The notes: generated from the sequence alone by a model not told the origin. DNA of 64,000 bases from Fen-1258 sp964441505 (GCA_964441505.1 CAYTUV010000019.1:1-64000); one strand, 5' to 3'; positions 25,035 through 34,009 are shown, numbered from the stretch's first letter. Translations and numbers: made by a program.

Positions 25035-25289
25035 ATGTGGAATTCAGGTTGTTCATGGGGGTGGGGTCCTGGATATTTTTTCGGGGGACCATTCGGTATG
25101 ATAATCGGACTCATTTTCTGGGCAGTGATTATTTATGCCATATTCCGACTCATTACTAACTTAACAAATCGATCTGCGGAAGTAAGTAGAAAAAAAGAAA
25201 CCGCTTTAGATATCCTCAAGCGAAGGTATGCAAAAGGTGAGATAGACAGCGATGAGTTCGATAGACGGAAAAAGGATTTGAATTCTTAA
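25035..25289 (+). CDS. Small membrane protein with SHOCT domain
   Basis: A Trp/Gly/Phe-rich start and one transmembrane helix (about residues 20-42) are followed by ALDILKRRYAKGEIDSDEFDRRKKDL. This is the short C-terminal SHOCT motif used for oligomer contacts. AGAAGGAG precedes the ATG. The family is common at the end of metal- and envelope-stress clusters; the role is unclear. Confidence 0.8.
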   Translation: MWNSGCSWGWGPGYFFGGPFGMIIGLIFWAVIIYAIFRLITNLTNRSAEVSRKKETALDILKRRYAKGEIDSDEFDRRKKDLNS

Positions 25290-25321
25290 AATCTAAACGC
25301 GGTTTATATTGAATATAATCC

Positions 25322-25499
25322 AGAAGTAACCCGTTGTGTGAATTAGTTTGTAAACCGTTGAAACGGTTATGATTTAGTGCGTTTTTCATAATAACCCACG
25401 GATTAATCCGTGGGTTAAGAAAACAAACATACTCTTTCGAAACTGTTTCAACAGTTTTTCATAATCGATTTTTAACTCACACAACGGGTCTAGAAGTAA
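25322..25499 (+). repeat. MITE-like element with terminal inverted repeats and 8-base flanking direct repeats
   Basis: Ends ACCCGTTGTGTGA (25329-25341) and TCACACAACGGGT (25477-25489) are perfect 13-base inverted repeats. AGAAGTAA flanks both sides (25322-25329 and 25492-25499), like a target-site duplication. Inside are three more palindromes (AACCGTTGAAACGGTT, AACCCACGGATTAATCCGTGGGTT and AACTGTTTCAACAGTT). No coding sequence is present. It is probably a non-autonomous mobile element or palindromic unit. Confidence 0.75.
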
Positions 25500-25573
25500 T
25501 GGAATACAAAGATTTAGAGAATAAGAATTGCCAAAGTAGGTTTTAAATTAGAATAACATAGGAGAAATAAAAA

Positions 25574-25656
25574 ATGGAACACAACAAATTATGGATTCTC
25601 AAAAATAGTTAATCTCGGTTATGATGAAGCAATTGAAAAAGTAACCGAAGAATTAT
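25574..25656 (+). pseudogene. Frameshifted N-terminal fragment of a DUF302 gene
   Basis: From the ATG the DNA matches the first 80 or so bases of the gene at 27667 almost exactly. One extra base near the start breaks the frame (MEHNKLWILKNS then stop), and similarity ends after ...ACCGAAGAATTA. The rest of the gap 25500-25788 shows nothing else clear. Confidence 0.75.
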
Positions 25657-25788
25657 ACCCAAAGAGATTAACAATGTTCTAAATAATTTCTGATAATAAT
25701 CACTAACGCCAGGGTAATCACCCAAAAAGAATGATAATTGTATTTACTTGACAAACAATTTTTTAATAAAACTATAAATGAGGTTAAC

Positions 25789-27330
25789 ATGAAACTGATC
25801 AAACTACTTTCTTTATTGCTGATATTAGACACTATCAGTATAACAGCACAACCATACCCAGGTGGAATGGGATTAATGTTTATGAACAATTATAAGGATA
25901 CGACAGTCACTGGAAAGGCACTTGTTCAAGCGCTTAATACTGCTGAGAATATCTATTCTATAGATACAAATAACGACGGCAAAACAGAATTTCAGTTAAG
26001 TTTTGGTCCTACGTGGTATAAACCGATTGATTCGAAAGCAGAAAGGCCAAAGGACGGGGATAATGTAACTATCAAAGGTGCAGTTGTAAAAAATGCGATC
26101 AACGTAAATAGCATCTTAATTGTTTATGAGATCAACGGATTAAAATGGCGCGATCCGTTTAATCCCTTCTGGAATAATGTTGGTATACCTGGGCAAATGT
26201 TTAATAATTCCGGTGGATGTATGGGGTATGCATGGGGAGCTAATAATCTGCAAATTCAGAAAGTTTCTCTACAAGGCATTGCCGCTGTTGACGAAACATT
26301 TTTTATGACTCACTTTTATTTAGATGAGAATAAAGATGGGAAAATGGATTACTATCTAAACTTTGGTCCTATTTGGTATCAGCCAAAGAGTGGAGCTGTA
26401 AGACCGAAGAATGGAGAAAGCATATCGATTGTGGGGGGAAAAACCACAACAAGTAATGGAATACCAATGATTCTTGTGTATGAGATTAATGGAAAAGTAT
26501 GGAGAGACACAAATTCATTCGGTAACTACTTTGGCGGAATGTGGGTAAATAGAAATAATGCATCAGGCGTAAAGATAAAAAATCCATTTGACGATGATGA
26601 TTTTATTATGATGAATCCTGGTTGGAATACTGGAATGGGAATGGGTATGGGTATGATGTTCTCTGATTCCCTTTTCTATAGAATGCTTGAATTAAATCCC
26701 CAGAACATTCCAAACACGAGAGGCAATAATGCTTTTTGCGGTTTTGAAATTGGAATTTTTAATACTGGCGGAACAAATGGAATGTGGCAAAATGGAAATT
26801 GGGGCGGGCGCATGAATTTTGGTTCACTCTCAAAATTTCAGATTCATTATGATGATATGCAATTAAATGCATACGATATTGATGAAAATAATATCAAAGC
26901 TAAATACTGGGATAACGGAACAAATAATTGGACAACGATATCAAACGCAATGATAGATAGAGCTAATAAGACAGTCACATTCTCATCCAACATCGTAAGC
27001 AATTATGTGATATTAACGGGAGAAAAAATTACTACAGCAGTTGATAAAGAGCAAAATATAATACCAGATAACTATAGTTTGGAACAAAACTATCCAAATC
27101 CTTTTAATCCAGCAACAACTATAAGTTACACTTTACCAATAGCAGGAAATGTTACATTAAAAGTGTTCGATATTACTGGAAAGGAAGTAAGAATGCTAGA
27201 TAACGGCTACAAAGCTGCGGGGAAATATTCGGTAACTTTCAATGCGTCAGATTTAGCAAGCGGGATGTATATTTATAAAATTCAAACCAGTAATTTTTCT
27301 GAAGTCAGAAAAATGCTGCTCATGAAATAA
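25789..27330 (+). CDS. Secreted T9SS-sorted protein with two internal repeats
   Basis: The start at 25789 opens a signal peptide ending ITAQ. Two homologous repeats follow, each with a Ca-loop-like stretch (DTNNDGKTEF, DENKDGKMDY) and FGP(T/I)WY(K/Q)P...RPK(D/N)G. A Met/Gly-rich segment follows (about residues 265-300). The last 85 or so residues are a Por-type sorting domain with NYPNPFNPATTISY and GMYIYKI, which directs export by the type IX system and surface attachment. The binding target is unknown; the Met-rich part would suit metal. Confidence 0.8.
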   Translation: MKLIKLLSLLLILDTISITAQPYPGGMGLMFMNNYKDTTVTGKALVQALNTAENIYSIDTNNDGKTEFQLSFGPTWYKPIDSKAERPKDGDNVTIKGAVVKNAINVNSILIVYEINGLKWRDPFNPFWNNVGIPGQMFNNSGGCMGYAWGANNLQIQKVSLQGIAAVDETFFMTHFYLDENKDGKMDYYLNFGPIWYQPKSGAVRPKNGESISIVGGKTTTSNGIPMILVYEINGKVWRDTNSFGNYFGGMWVNRNNASGVKIKNPFDDDDFIMMNPGWNTGMGMGMGMMFSDSLFYRMLELNPQNIPNTRGNNAFCGFEIGIFNTGGTNGMWQNGNWGGRMNFGSLSKFQIHYDDMQLNAYDIDENNIKAKYWDNGTNNWTTISNAMIDRANKTVTFSSNIVSNYVILTGEKITTAVDKEQNIIPDNYSLEQNYPNPFNPATTISYTLPIAGNVTLKVFDITGKEVRMLDNGYKAAGKYSVTFNASDLASGMYIYKIQTSNFSEVRKMLLMK

Positions 27331-27353
27331 TCTGAATTGATAATTAGTTTTTT

Positions 27354-27388
27354 AGAGACCGTTCAGTAATGAACGCTCTCTTTTTTAT
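27354..27388 (+). terminator. Rho-independent terminator after the T9SS-sorted gene
   Basis: AGAGACCGTTCA and TGAACGCTCTCT form a stem with a small internal mismatch and a GTAA loop, followed by TTTTTTATTTTTT. It lies 24 bases after the stop codon. Confidence 0.8.
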
Positions 27389-27570
27389 TTTTTAATTAAA
27401 CAAACAAATAAATTTTCTGGGAATAATTTAAGAGACCTCTTTTATGAAAAATTGATGCGAAGGGAAAGTGAAAATTCCTCACTCCGATGCTTCGGCTACG
27501 CTCAGTATGCGGGATTCGGAATAACAAACTTCAGTCTTTCGATTTGATATCTCAAGCTTTTAAAACAAAA

Positions 27571-27648
27571 GTAAATTTGTCCTATGAAGAAGCAATTGGA
27601 AAAATAACCGAAGAACTGAAGAAGGAAGGATTTGGAGTCGTAAAAACA
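27571..27648 (+). pseudogene. Second DUF302 N-terminal fragment, upstream of the intact copy
   Basis: In-frame codons VNLSYEEAIGKITEELKKEGFGVVKT match VNLGYDEAIEKVTEELKKEGFGVLTE of the gene that follows. The rest of the domain is missing, and there is no start codon or ribosome site that fits. It is an eroded copy from tandem duplication. The rest of 27389-27666 holds nothing else recognised. Confidence 0.6.
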
Positions 27649-27666
27649 ATAAAAAGGAGACATAAA

Positions 27667-28062
27667 ATGGACCAAACAAATTATGGTTTCTCAAAAATAG
27701 TTAATCTCGGTTATGATGAAGCAATTGAAAAAGTAACCGAAGAATTAAAGAAAGAAGGATTTGGAGTACTGACGGAAATTGACGTTACAGCAACACTGAA
27801 GAAAAAACTCGATGTTGACTTCAAGCCGTATAAAATACTCGGCGCTTGCAATCCACCGTTTGCATATAAATCTTTGCAAGCAGAAGAACAAATAGGGCTG
27901 ATGCTTCCTTGCAACGTAATTGTTTATGTGAATGATAAAGGCAAAACTATTGTTGCTGCAATAGATCCAATAGCTTCAATGCAGGCGGTAAAGAATGATA
28001 AGCTTGGTGAAGTAGCCGAAACAATACAAGGCAAATTAAAAAAAGTAATTGAAAGTTTATAA
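27667..28062 (+). CDS. DUF302-domain protein (cytosolic form)
   Basis: Start 27667 is preceded by AAAAGGAGA; the longer in-frame opening upstream is a gene remnant. The 131-residue chain has the DUF302 core: FSKIVNLGYDEAIEKVTEELKKEGFGVLTEIDV, then FKPYKILGACNPPFAYKSL and LMLPCNVIVY with two conserved Cys. No signal peptide is present. DUF302 proteins have a small alpha/beta fold of unknown function and recur in metal- and redox-stress loci. It is nearly identical to the exported copy at 28203. Confidence 0.82.
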   Translation: MDQTNYGFSKIVNLGYDEAIEKVTEELKKEGFGVLTEIDVTATLKKKLDVDFKPYKILGACNPPFAYKSLQAEEQIGLMLPCNVIVYVNDKGKTIVAAIDPIASMQAVKNDKLGEVAETIQGKLKKVIESL

Positions 28063-28202
28063 GAAATTCTAAATGCAATTTATTCTGCTTACTTCGTGAT
28101 AGTTTGGAGTAAGTATTATTTATTATACTCTAAGAACTTAAGTAAAATGATTTCCTATGTTCAACAATATCAAATAATAAATTCAAAAGAAGGAGTAATA
28201 CA

Positions 28203-28706
28203 ATGTTATCCTTAAATAAAAAATGGTTTATTGGAACTGTAATAGTGATTGCAACTCTGTTTGTATCTTTAACTTTATTTGGGCAAGATCAAACGAAGAA
28301 AAATGATTCCATAAAACAAACAAATTATGGATTTTCAAAAGTAGTTAATCTTGGTTATGATGAAGCAATTGAAAAGGTGACCGAAGAATTAAAAAAAGAA
28401 GGATTCGGAGTACTGACGGAAATTGACGTTAAAGCAACACTGAAGAAAAAACTCGATGTTGACTTCAAGCCGTATAAAATACTCGGCGCTTGTAATCCAC
28501 CGTTTGCATATAAAGCACTTCAAGCTGAAGAGCAAATTGGATTGATGCTTCCTTGCAACGTAATTGTTTATGTGAATGATGAAGGCAAAACTATTGTTGC
28601 TGCGATTAATCCAATTGCATCAATGCAAGCGGTAAAGAATGATAAGCTTGCTGAAATAGCCGCGACAATACAAGGTAAATTGAAGAAAGTGATCGATTCA
28701 TTGTAA
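28203..28706 (+). CDS. DUF302-domain protein (exported or membrane-anchored form)
   Basis: The 167-residue protein begins with an N-terminal helix (about residues 8-28, ending LFGQ) that acts as a signal or anchor, then the same DUF302 domain as 27667 with only a few changes. GACNPPFAYKAL and LMLPCNVIVY keep both Cys. AAGGAG precedes the ATG. Having near-identical cytosolic and exported versions side by side suggests the same chemistry on both sides of the membrane. Confidence 0.82.
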   Translation: MLSLNKKWFIGTVIVIATLFVSLTLFGQDQTKKNDSIKQTNYGFSKVVNLGYDEAIEKVTEELKKEGFGVLTEIDVKATLKKKLDVDFKPYKILGACNPPFAYKALQAEEQIGLMLPCNVIVYVNDEGKTIVAAINPIASMQAVKNDKLAEIAATIQGKLKKVIDSL

Positions 28707-28758
28707 AAACTTATGATCTTCTGAAATATTCTACCAAAATGAAATAAAGAATATGCTT

Positions 28759-30897
28759 ATGAAAAAATATCAACTAAAAAACATTGACTGTGCATCGTGC
28801 GCAGCGAAAATAGAAGACGGACTTTCGAAGATGGAAGGAGTGAAATCTTGCTCGGTGAATTTTGCAAGCTCTACACTGCTTATAGATACCGACAACATCG
28901 AATCTGTAAAAAAGAAAATCAAAGATATAGAGCCGGAAGTGGAGTTGATTGAGGAGGAAGATAAGAAAATACTTTCTTCCACAAGTAGAATTGACTTGTC
29001 GCTTTGGAAAGAGAATAAAACTGCAATCGTTAAGATAGTTTTAACAATGATATTTCTTGGGTCGGGGCTAATCTTTGAGAAACAGATCCATAACACTCCT
29101 TACCGTGTTCTAGAGCTAACAATCTTTTTAACTGCTTATTTATTGAGCGGATGGAAAGTTATAATTAGTGCTGTAAAAAATATTTTAAAAGGACAAGTCT
29201 TTAACGAACATTTTTTAATGACGATTGCGACACTCGGCGCATTTGCTATTGATGAAATGCCGGAAGCAGTAACGGTAATGTTGTTTTATGTTGTTGGAGA
29301 ATTATTCCAGGATATTGCCGTCAACCGATCTCGTAAATCGATTAAAGCATTGTTAGAAATAAAACCGGATTACGCTAATCTAAAAAGCAATGGTGAAGTA
29401 AAACGAGTTTCACCGGAAAGCGTAAACGTCGGAGAGAATATTATTGTAAAAGCCGGAGAGAAAATTCCATTAGATGGAGAAATAATTGAAGGAAATTCTT
29501 TTGTAGATACATCTGCGTTAACCGGCGAAAGCGTTCCAAGAAAAGTTAAAGAAAAAGATATTGTTTTAGCAGGAATGATAAACCAATCAGGTTTGTTGAC
29601 TATTAGAGTTACTAAATTGTTTAACGAATCATCTATTTCAAGAATACTAGAGCTCGTTGAAAATGCCATAACTAAAAAAGCTGAAACGGAAAAATTCATT
29701 ACAACATTTGCAAAATACTATACTCCGGTTGTCGTTTTCGGCGCTCTGTTTTTGGCTGTATTACCTCCGCTTTTATTTACCGGACAAACATTTTCAGATT
29801 GGATTTATCGTGCATTGGTAGTGCTGGTAATTTCTTGTCCATGCGCTTTAGTGATTAGTATTCCGCTTGGCTACTTTGGCGGAATCGGAGGCGCTTCACG
29901 AAGAGGTATTTTAGTAAAAGGTTCCAACTACTTGGATGCTCTCACAAAAGTTAAGACAGTAGTCTTCGATAAAACCGGAACTCTGACCAAAGGAGAATTC
30001 AAAGTATCTGAAGTTGTTGTGAAAAACGGATTTGATAAAGAAGAATTATTAAGACTTGCTGCTTATGCTGAGTCTCATTCAAATCATCCTATCGCAAAAT
30101 CTGTAATAGAAGCATACGGAAAACTTGTCCCTTCGGGAAGGATAGATCAAGGATCGATCAGCGATGTTCAGGAAATAAGCGGTAAAGGAATTAAGACAAA
30201 AGTAAACGGACAACAAATTATTGTCGGGAATGATAAACTTCTTCACTTAGAAAATATTCAGCACGATAAATGTGATGTTGTGGGAATCCATCCCTTCGGG
30301 AAAGGAACAGTAATTCATATTGCCGTTGATTCTGTTTATTCCGGATATATCATCATATCCGATACACTAAAAGATGATGCAATAGAAACAATTCGTTTGC
30401 TGAAAGAAAAAAATATTAATACTGTTATGCTAACCGGAGATAACAAAACGGCAGCTGAAACTTTTGCAAAAAAATTAGGAATTGATACTTATTATTATGA
30501 ACTGCTGCCGGAAGATAAAGTGGATCATATTGAACAAATTATGCTGTCATCTCCTAAGGGAACTAAAGTTGCCTTTGTAGGAGATGGAATAAACGATGCG
30601 CCGGTTTTAGCCCGTGCGGATATTGGTATTGCTATGGGTGCTCTCGGTTCAGATGCCGCCGTTGAAACTGCGGACGTTGTTTTAATGACTGATTCACCTT
30701 TGCAAGTTGTAACCGCAATTGATGTAGCAAAGAAAACCCGAAAGATAGTTTGGCAAAATATAGCTTTTGCAATGGGAGTTAAATTATTCTTCATTCTTCT
30801 GGGCACGTTTGGAATTGCTACAATGTGGGAAGCTGTATTCGGCGATATGGGAGTAGCAATCATTGCAATACTTAATGCGATGAGAGTAATGAAATGA
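28759..30897 (+). CDS. zntA: P1B-type ATPase, CPC (ZntA/CadA-like) metal exporter
   Basis: The start at 28759 (MKKYQLKN) is preferred over an ATG two codons earlier because the remnant at 21620 starts at the same residue. One HMA domain carries C11-A-S-C14. Membrane motif C360-P-C362, phospho-D404 in DKTGT, SNHPIA and GDGINDAP are all present. CPC plus TM8 context (a late DxG: FGDMGVAIIAILNAMR) places it with P1B-2 pumps that export Zn(II), Cd(II) and Pb(II). It complements the CPH pump at 5092. No metal-responsive regulator gene of the MerR or ArsR type lies beside it. Confidence 0.9.
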   Translation: MKKYQLKNIDCASCAAKIEDGLSKMEGVKSCSVNFASSTLLIDTDNIESVKKKIKDIEPEVELIEEEDKKILSSTSRIDLSLWKENKTAIVKIVLTMIFLGSGLIFEKQIHNTPYRVLELTIFLTAYLLSGWKVIISAVKNILKGQVFNEHFLMTIATLGAFAIDEMPEAVTVMLFYVVGELFQDIAVNRSRKSIKALLEIKPDYANLKSNGEVKRVSPESVNVGENIIVKAGEKIPLDGEIIEGNSFVDTSALTGESVPRKVKEKDIVLAGMINQSGLLTIRVTKLFNESSISRILELVENAITKKAETEKFITTFAKYYTPVVVFGALFLAVLPPLLFTGQTFSDWIYRALVVLVISCPCALVISIPLGYFGGIGGASRRGILVKGSNYLDALTKVKTVVFDKTGTLTKGEFKVSEVVVKNGFDKEELLRLAAYAESHSNHPIAKSVIEAYGKLVPSGRIDQGSISDVQEISGKGIKTKVNGQQIIVGNDKLLHLENIQHDKCDVVGIHPFGKGTVIHIAVDSVYSGYIIISDTLKDDAIETIRLLKEKNINTVMLTGDNKTAAETFAKKLGIDTYYYELLPEDKVDHIEQIMLSSPKGTKVAFVGDGINDAPVLARADIGIAMGALGSDAAVETADVVLMTDSPLQVVTAIDVAKKTRKIVWQNIAFAMGVKLFFILLGTFGIATMWEAVFGDMGVAIIAILNAMRVMK

Positions 30898-30939
30898 AGC
30901 GAAGCTAAAGTTTTATTGCGAAGCTGATCTTTCAAATGC

Positions 30940-31203
30940 ATGAAAATTATTTTTCGTAAATTTATAAGTAGTCCTAAGCGCAAAGTCAACTTATTTATGA
31001 ACAGGTTTCAAAGATATATTATACGCAAAAGTTTTGTTCGACTTGCTGTAGTCATATTTGGGTTAGCTATGGCGCTTCTCTTTACCGGATTAAGCAGAAG
31101 CGTTGATCAAACCGTTTCAAATCTACCAGATTTGGTCATCGGAACTATTGTATTTTTTTTGGTGGCCCAAGGATCATTTAAAATTATGAAACTGGCAAAA
31201 TAG
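30940..31203 (+). CDS. Small two-helix membrane protein
   Basis: Up to 87 residues, with a basic N-terminus and two hydrophobic helices (about residues 33-52 and 62-82 of the long form). A shorter start at 30997 (MNRFQRYIIRK) is equally possible, as neither ATG has a clear ribosome site. No family is recognised. It lies between the CPC ATPase and the multicopper oxidase. Confidence 0.5.
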   Translation: MKIIFRKFISSPKRKVNLFMNRFQRYIIRKSFVRLAVVIFGLAMALLFTGLSRSVDQTVSNLPDLVIGTIVFFLVAQGSFKIMKLAK

Positions 31204-31256
31204 ATATGGGTTTATAATCTATTATTATTTTCCAATACTTTTCAAAGGAAATTAAA

Positions 31257-32993
31257 ATGAAACTTATATATATGATACTGATTATTTATTTAGGTGTGGT
31301 AGTTTTTATTTATGGTCAAACACAGCTAGCAATTCCCGATACCTTAAGCGGAACCCGCTTTAATCTCACAATCCAAAAAGGTTCGGTAAATTTCTATCCC
31401 GGATATGCAACAAATACAATCGGTGTTAACGGCAGTTTACTTGGTCCAACTTTGATTTTTCGTAAAGGCGATAACGTTAGCATGAATGTTGTGAATACTC
31501 TTACCGATACTACTACAATTCATTGGCATGGAATGCACGTTGCACCGCAGAATGACGGCGGACCTCATACGGTAATTTTGCCGGGAACAGTATGGCAGCC
31601 GCAATTCACTGTTATGGATAACGCTTCAACTTATTGGTATCACCCTCACCTGCATAAAAAAACCGCCGAACATGTTACGAAAGGAGTTGCCGGTTTTATT
31701 ATCGTTAGAGATAATCAGGAAGCGGCACTAAAACTTCCGCGCAAATATGGCATTGACGATTTTCCTATTGTTGTTCAATCAAGAGCATTCGATGCTGCTA
31801 AACAATTTATTGTTCGTTCAGAATTAGATTCAGTCATTTTAGTTAACGGCACAAAAAATCCTTATCTCCAGGTTCCCGCGCAAGTTGTTCGTCTCCGTTT
31901 GCTTAACGGCTCTACAGAACGCACTTATAATTTTGGTCTTAAGGGAAATAAATCTTTCTACCAAATTGGCGGTGACGGCGGATTGTTGAACTCATCTTTG
32001 CAGCTTACAAGATTACGTTTAGCTCCCGGCGAGCGTGCTGAAATCTTGATTGATTTTATTTCAATGCTGGGACAGTCAACTTATTTAATGAGTTATTCTT
32101 CAGAGTTAACAAGTGGAATTATCGGCGCAAGTTCTGTTGGTATGGGTGGGGGCTTACCAGACTATTCGAACAACAAATTGAACGGTGCGGACTTTAACAT
32201 TTTACGAATTGATGTCATCGCACCAACTTCAAATGCAATTACTTCTGTCCCATCGTCTTTAATTATCAATAATCCTTTCACTTCTTCATCAGCAAATGTT
32301 ACCCGCGTGTTAACATTTACTTCCAGCGGTGGAATGATGAGCGCTGTGGGTCCATTCGTGATTAATGGAACTCCCTTTTCTATGGACAAGATTAATTATG
32401 GCATTCCTTTGAATAACACTGAAATTTGGGAATTGCGAAATCAAACACTAATTGCCCATCCTTTCCATATCCACGATGTTCAATTTTATTTGCTGGATAG
32501 AAATGGAAGACAAGTTCCATCCAATGAAAGGGGCCGTAAAGACGTTGTGCTTGTTGAACCGATGGGAACCGTAAGATTCATAACTAAGTTCGAAGACTTC
32601 TCGAACGCTGCTATTCCATACATGTATCATTGCCATCTGCTCACACATGAAGATGACGGAATGATGGGACAATTTCTTGTTACGAATTCTACAGATGTAA
32701 AAGAAGAGAATCCATCTTTGCCTAATAATTTTTCACTCGATCAAAATTACCCTAACCCATTCAATCCTGAAACTGTAATCGGTTACCGAATACCGGTCGC
32801 CAGTAATGTAACTCTAAAAGTATTCGACTTATTAGGGAAAAAAGTTACAACACTTGTTGATGAATTCAAACAACCCGGTTATTATCACTCTACATTTAAC
32901 ATTACTAACTCCGCACTCTCCTCTGGAGTTTATTTCTATCGCTTGCACATCGGGAATAATTCCGCAGCAAGGAAAATGACTTTGGCTAAGTGA
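31257..32993 (+). CDS. Multicopper oxidase with T9SS sorting domain
   Basis: A signal peptide (ending YGQ) is followed by three cupredoxin domains with all copper-binding motifs: H89-W-H91-G, H129-P-H131-L-H133, H401-P-F-H404-I-H406 and H458-C459-H460-xxx-H464-xxxx-M469 (the type 1 Met ligand). These oxidise substrates, in copper resistance often Cu(I), using O2. The last 85 or so residues form a type IX sorting domain (NYPNPFNPETVIGY ... GVYFYRL), so the enzyme is probably surface-attached rather than periplasmic like CueO. Substrate specificity is inferred. AAAGGA precedes the ATG. Confidence 0.92.
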   Translation: MKLIYMILIIYLGVVVFIYGQTQLAIPDTLSGTRFNLTIQKGSVNFYPGYATNTIGVNGSLLGPTLIFRKGDNVSMNVVNTLTDTTTIHWHGMHVAPQNDGGPHTVILPGTVWQPQFTVMDNASTYWYHPHLHKKTAEHVTKGVAGFIIVRDNQEAALKLPRKYGIDDFPIVVQSRAFDAAKQFIVRSELDSVILVNGTKNPYLQVPAQVVRLRLLNGSTERTYNFGLKGNKSFYQIGGDGGLLNSSLQLTRLRLAPGERAEILIDFISMLGQSTYLMSYSSELTSGIIGASSVGMGGGLPDYSNNKLNGADFNILRIDVIAPTSNAITSVPSSLIINNPFTSSSANVTRVLTFTSSGGMMSAVGPFVINGTPFSMDKINYGIPLNNTEIWELRNQTLIAHPFHIHDVQFYLLDRNGRQVPSNERGRKDVVLVEPMGTVRFITKFEDFSNAAIPYMYHCHLLTHEDDGMMGQFLVTNSTDVKEENPSLPNNFSLDQNYPNPFNPETVIGYRIPVASNVTLKVFDLLGKKVTTLVDEFKQPGYYHSTFNITNSALSSGVYFYRLHIGNNSAARKMTLAK

Positions 32994-33123
32994 GTATCAT
33001 CCTATTTTCTTTGCATAAGATAACAAAGAGCAATTTACACTCACCCTCAGCATCTGAATTTGAGAGTTGAAGTGATTTTACTTCATTGAATACCACCAGT
33101 TTGCCAATATTGCATACGCCTTT

Positions 33124-33229
33124 GCCAGTCCTAAGAGGCTGGAATGAAGAACCTAAGTGAAGATGGCTCCAAGTTTGTCGGAGAGAAATAGTCTTAGGAT
33201 ACGCCCGGATTTTTAGTCCGGGCTTTTTT
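33124..33229 (+). ncRNA. Candidate structured RNA or leader ending in a terminator
   Basis: TCCTAAG (33129-33135) pairs over distance with CTTAGGA (33193-33199), enclosing CTCC...GGAG. CCAG (33125) can instead pair with CTGG (33139), giving an alternative fold. A strong terminator follows directly. No coding frame fits. The gap 32994-33304 contains this and little else. It could be a small RNA or a leader of the ECF gene at 33305. I could not match it to 6S, SRP or a known riboswitch. Confidence 0.35.
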
Positions 33230-33230
33230 A
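33203..33230 (+). terminator. Rho-independent terminator
   Basis: GCCCGGA and TCCGGGC form a perfect stem with loop TTTTTAG followed by TTTTTTA. It lies about 210 bases after the oxidase stop and 75 bases before the ECF sigma gene, so it probably ends the metal island transcript or a small RNA. Confidence 0.85.
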
Positions 33231-33304
33231 CTCATTAATTGCATTTCATTTGAACTTTCCAACCTTATTTTTAGTTATAGCTGCATAACCTTGAAAGTAA
33301 TAAT

Positions 33305-34009
33305 ATGAATAAAGCAAATACTTATGTGGGTTTGGTTGAAAATACAAAATATGCGAATTTTGATACTGAAATAGTCCCTCACTTAAGTGCTTTGAAGAGT
33401 TTCGCTCTTAAAATGACTAATGATCCCGATGAATCTGAGGATCTGGTACAGGACACTTTGCTGAAAGCGTTCAGGTTCTTTGATAAATTTGAAAAAGGGA
33501 CAAATGCCAAGGCATGGCTCTTTCAGATTATGAAGAATTCGTTCATTAACAATTATCGCAGGACAAATCGTGAGCCATACAAAGTTGATTACGATGATGT
33601 GCAAAATTTCTACGAAAATATTAAACCGGAAGATGTAAAAACACAGCATTACGAGAGTGATGCATTCAGTGACGTTCTGGATGATGAAATCGTTAACGCT
33701 CTTTCAATTTTACCTGATGATTTCCGTACGATAGTTTTTCTAAGCGACATTGAGGGTTATACTTACTATGAGATTGCTGAATTTATGGATTGCCGTATTG
33801 GTACCGTCAGATCAAGGCTTCACCGGGCTCGTAAAATGCTCTATTCCCTCTTATTCCAACATGCAAGTGAGAATGGATTCATTAATTCCGAGCGAGAGGC
33901 AATCAAACCGGACAGTTCAAACAAACTGCTCCAGGATTTAAGGATTAAATTGAATTCGGATTGGGAATTGGCTCATCCTTCAATGAAGCTTGTGGGCAAA
34001 ATCAGCTGA
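33305..34009 (+). CDS. ECF-type RNA polymerase sigma factor
   Basis: The 234-residue protein has region 2 (ALKMTNDPDESEDLVQDTLLKAFRFFDKF, with AWLFQIMKNSFINNYRR) and region 4 (LPDDFRTIVFLSDIEGYTYYEIAEFMDCRIGTVRSRLHRAR). It carries an extra C-terminal tail of about 45 residues. No anti-sigma gene is adjacent, unlike the 21711 sigma factor. It resembles the common SigE-like group of Bacteroidota. No strong ribosome site is visible before the ATG. Confidence 0.9.
   Translation: MNKANTYVGLVENTKYANFDTEIVPHLSALKSFALKMTNDPDESEDLVQDTLLKAFRFFDKFEKGTNAKAWLFQIMKNSFINNYRRTNREPYKVDYDDVQNFYENIKPEDVKTQHYESDAFSDVLDDEIVNALSILPDDFRTIVFLSDIEGYTYYEIAEFMDCRIGTVRSRLHRARKMLYSLLFQHASENGFINSEREAIKPDSSNKLLQDLRIKLNSDWELAHPSMKLVGKIS

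Noticed and set aside
25322..25499. CRISPR array
   Set aside because: The palindromes differ from one another and there are no equal repeats with unique spacers.
27487..27666. Longer N-terminus for the DUF302 protein
   Set aside because: This part is an in-frame remnant of another DUF302 copy; a good AAAAGGAGA site precedes the ATG at 27667.
33124..33229. 6S RNA, SRP RNA or a cobalamin riboswitch
   Set aside because: I could not find the conserved elements of any of these; only a general structured RNA is supported.
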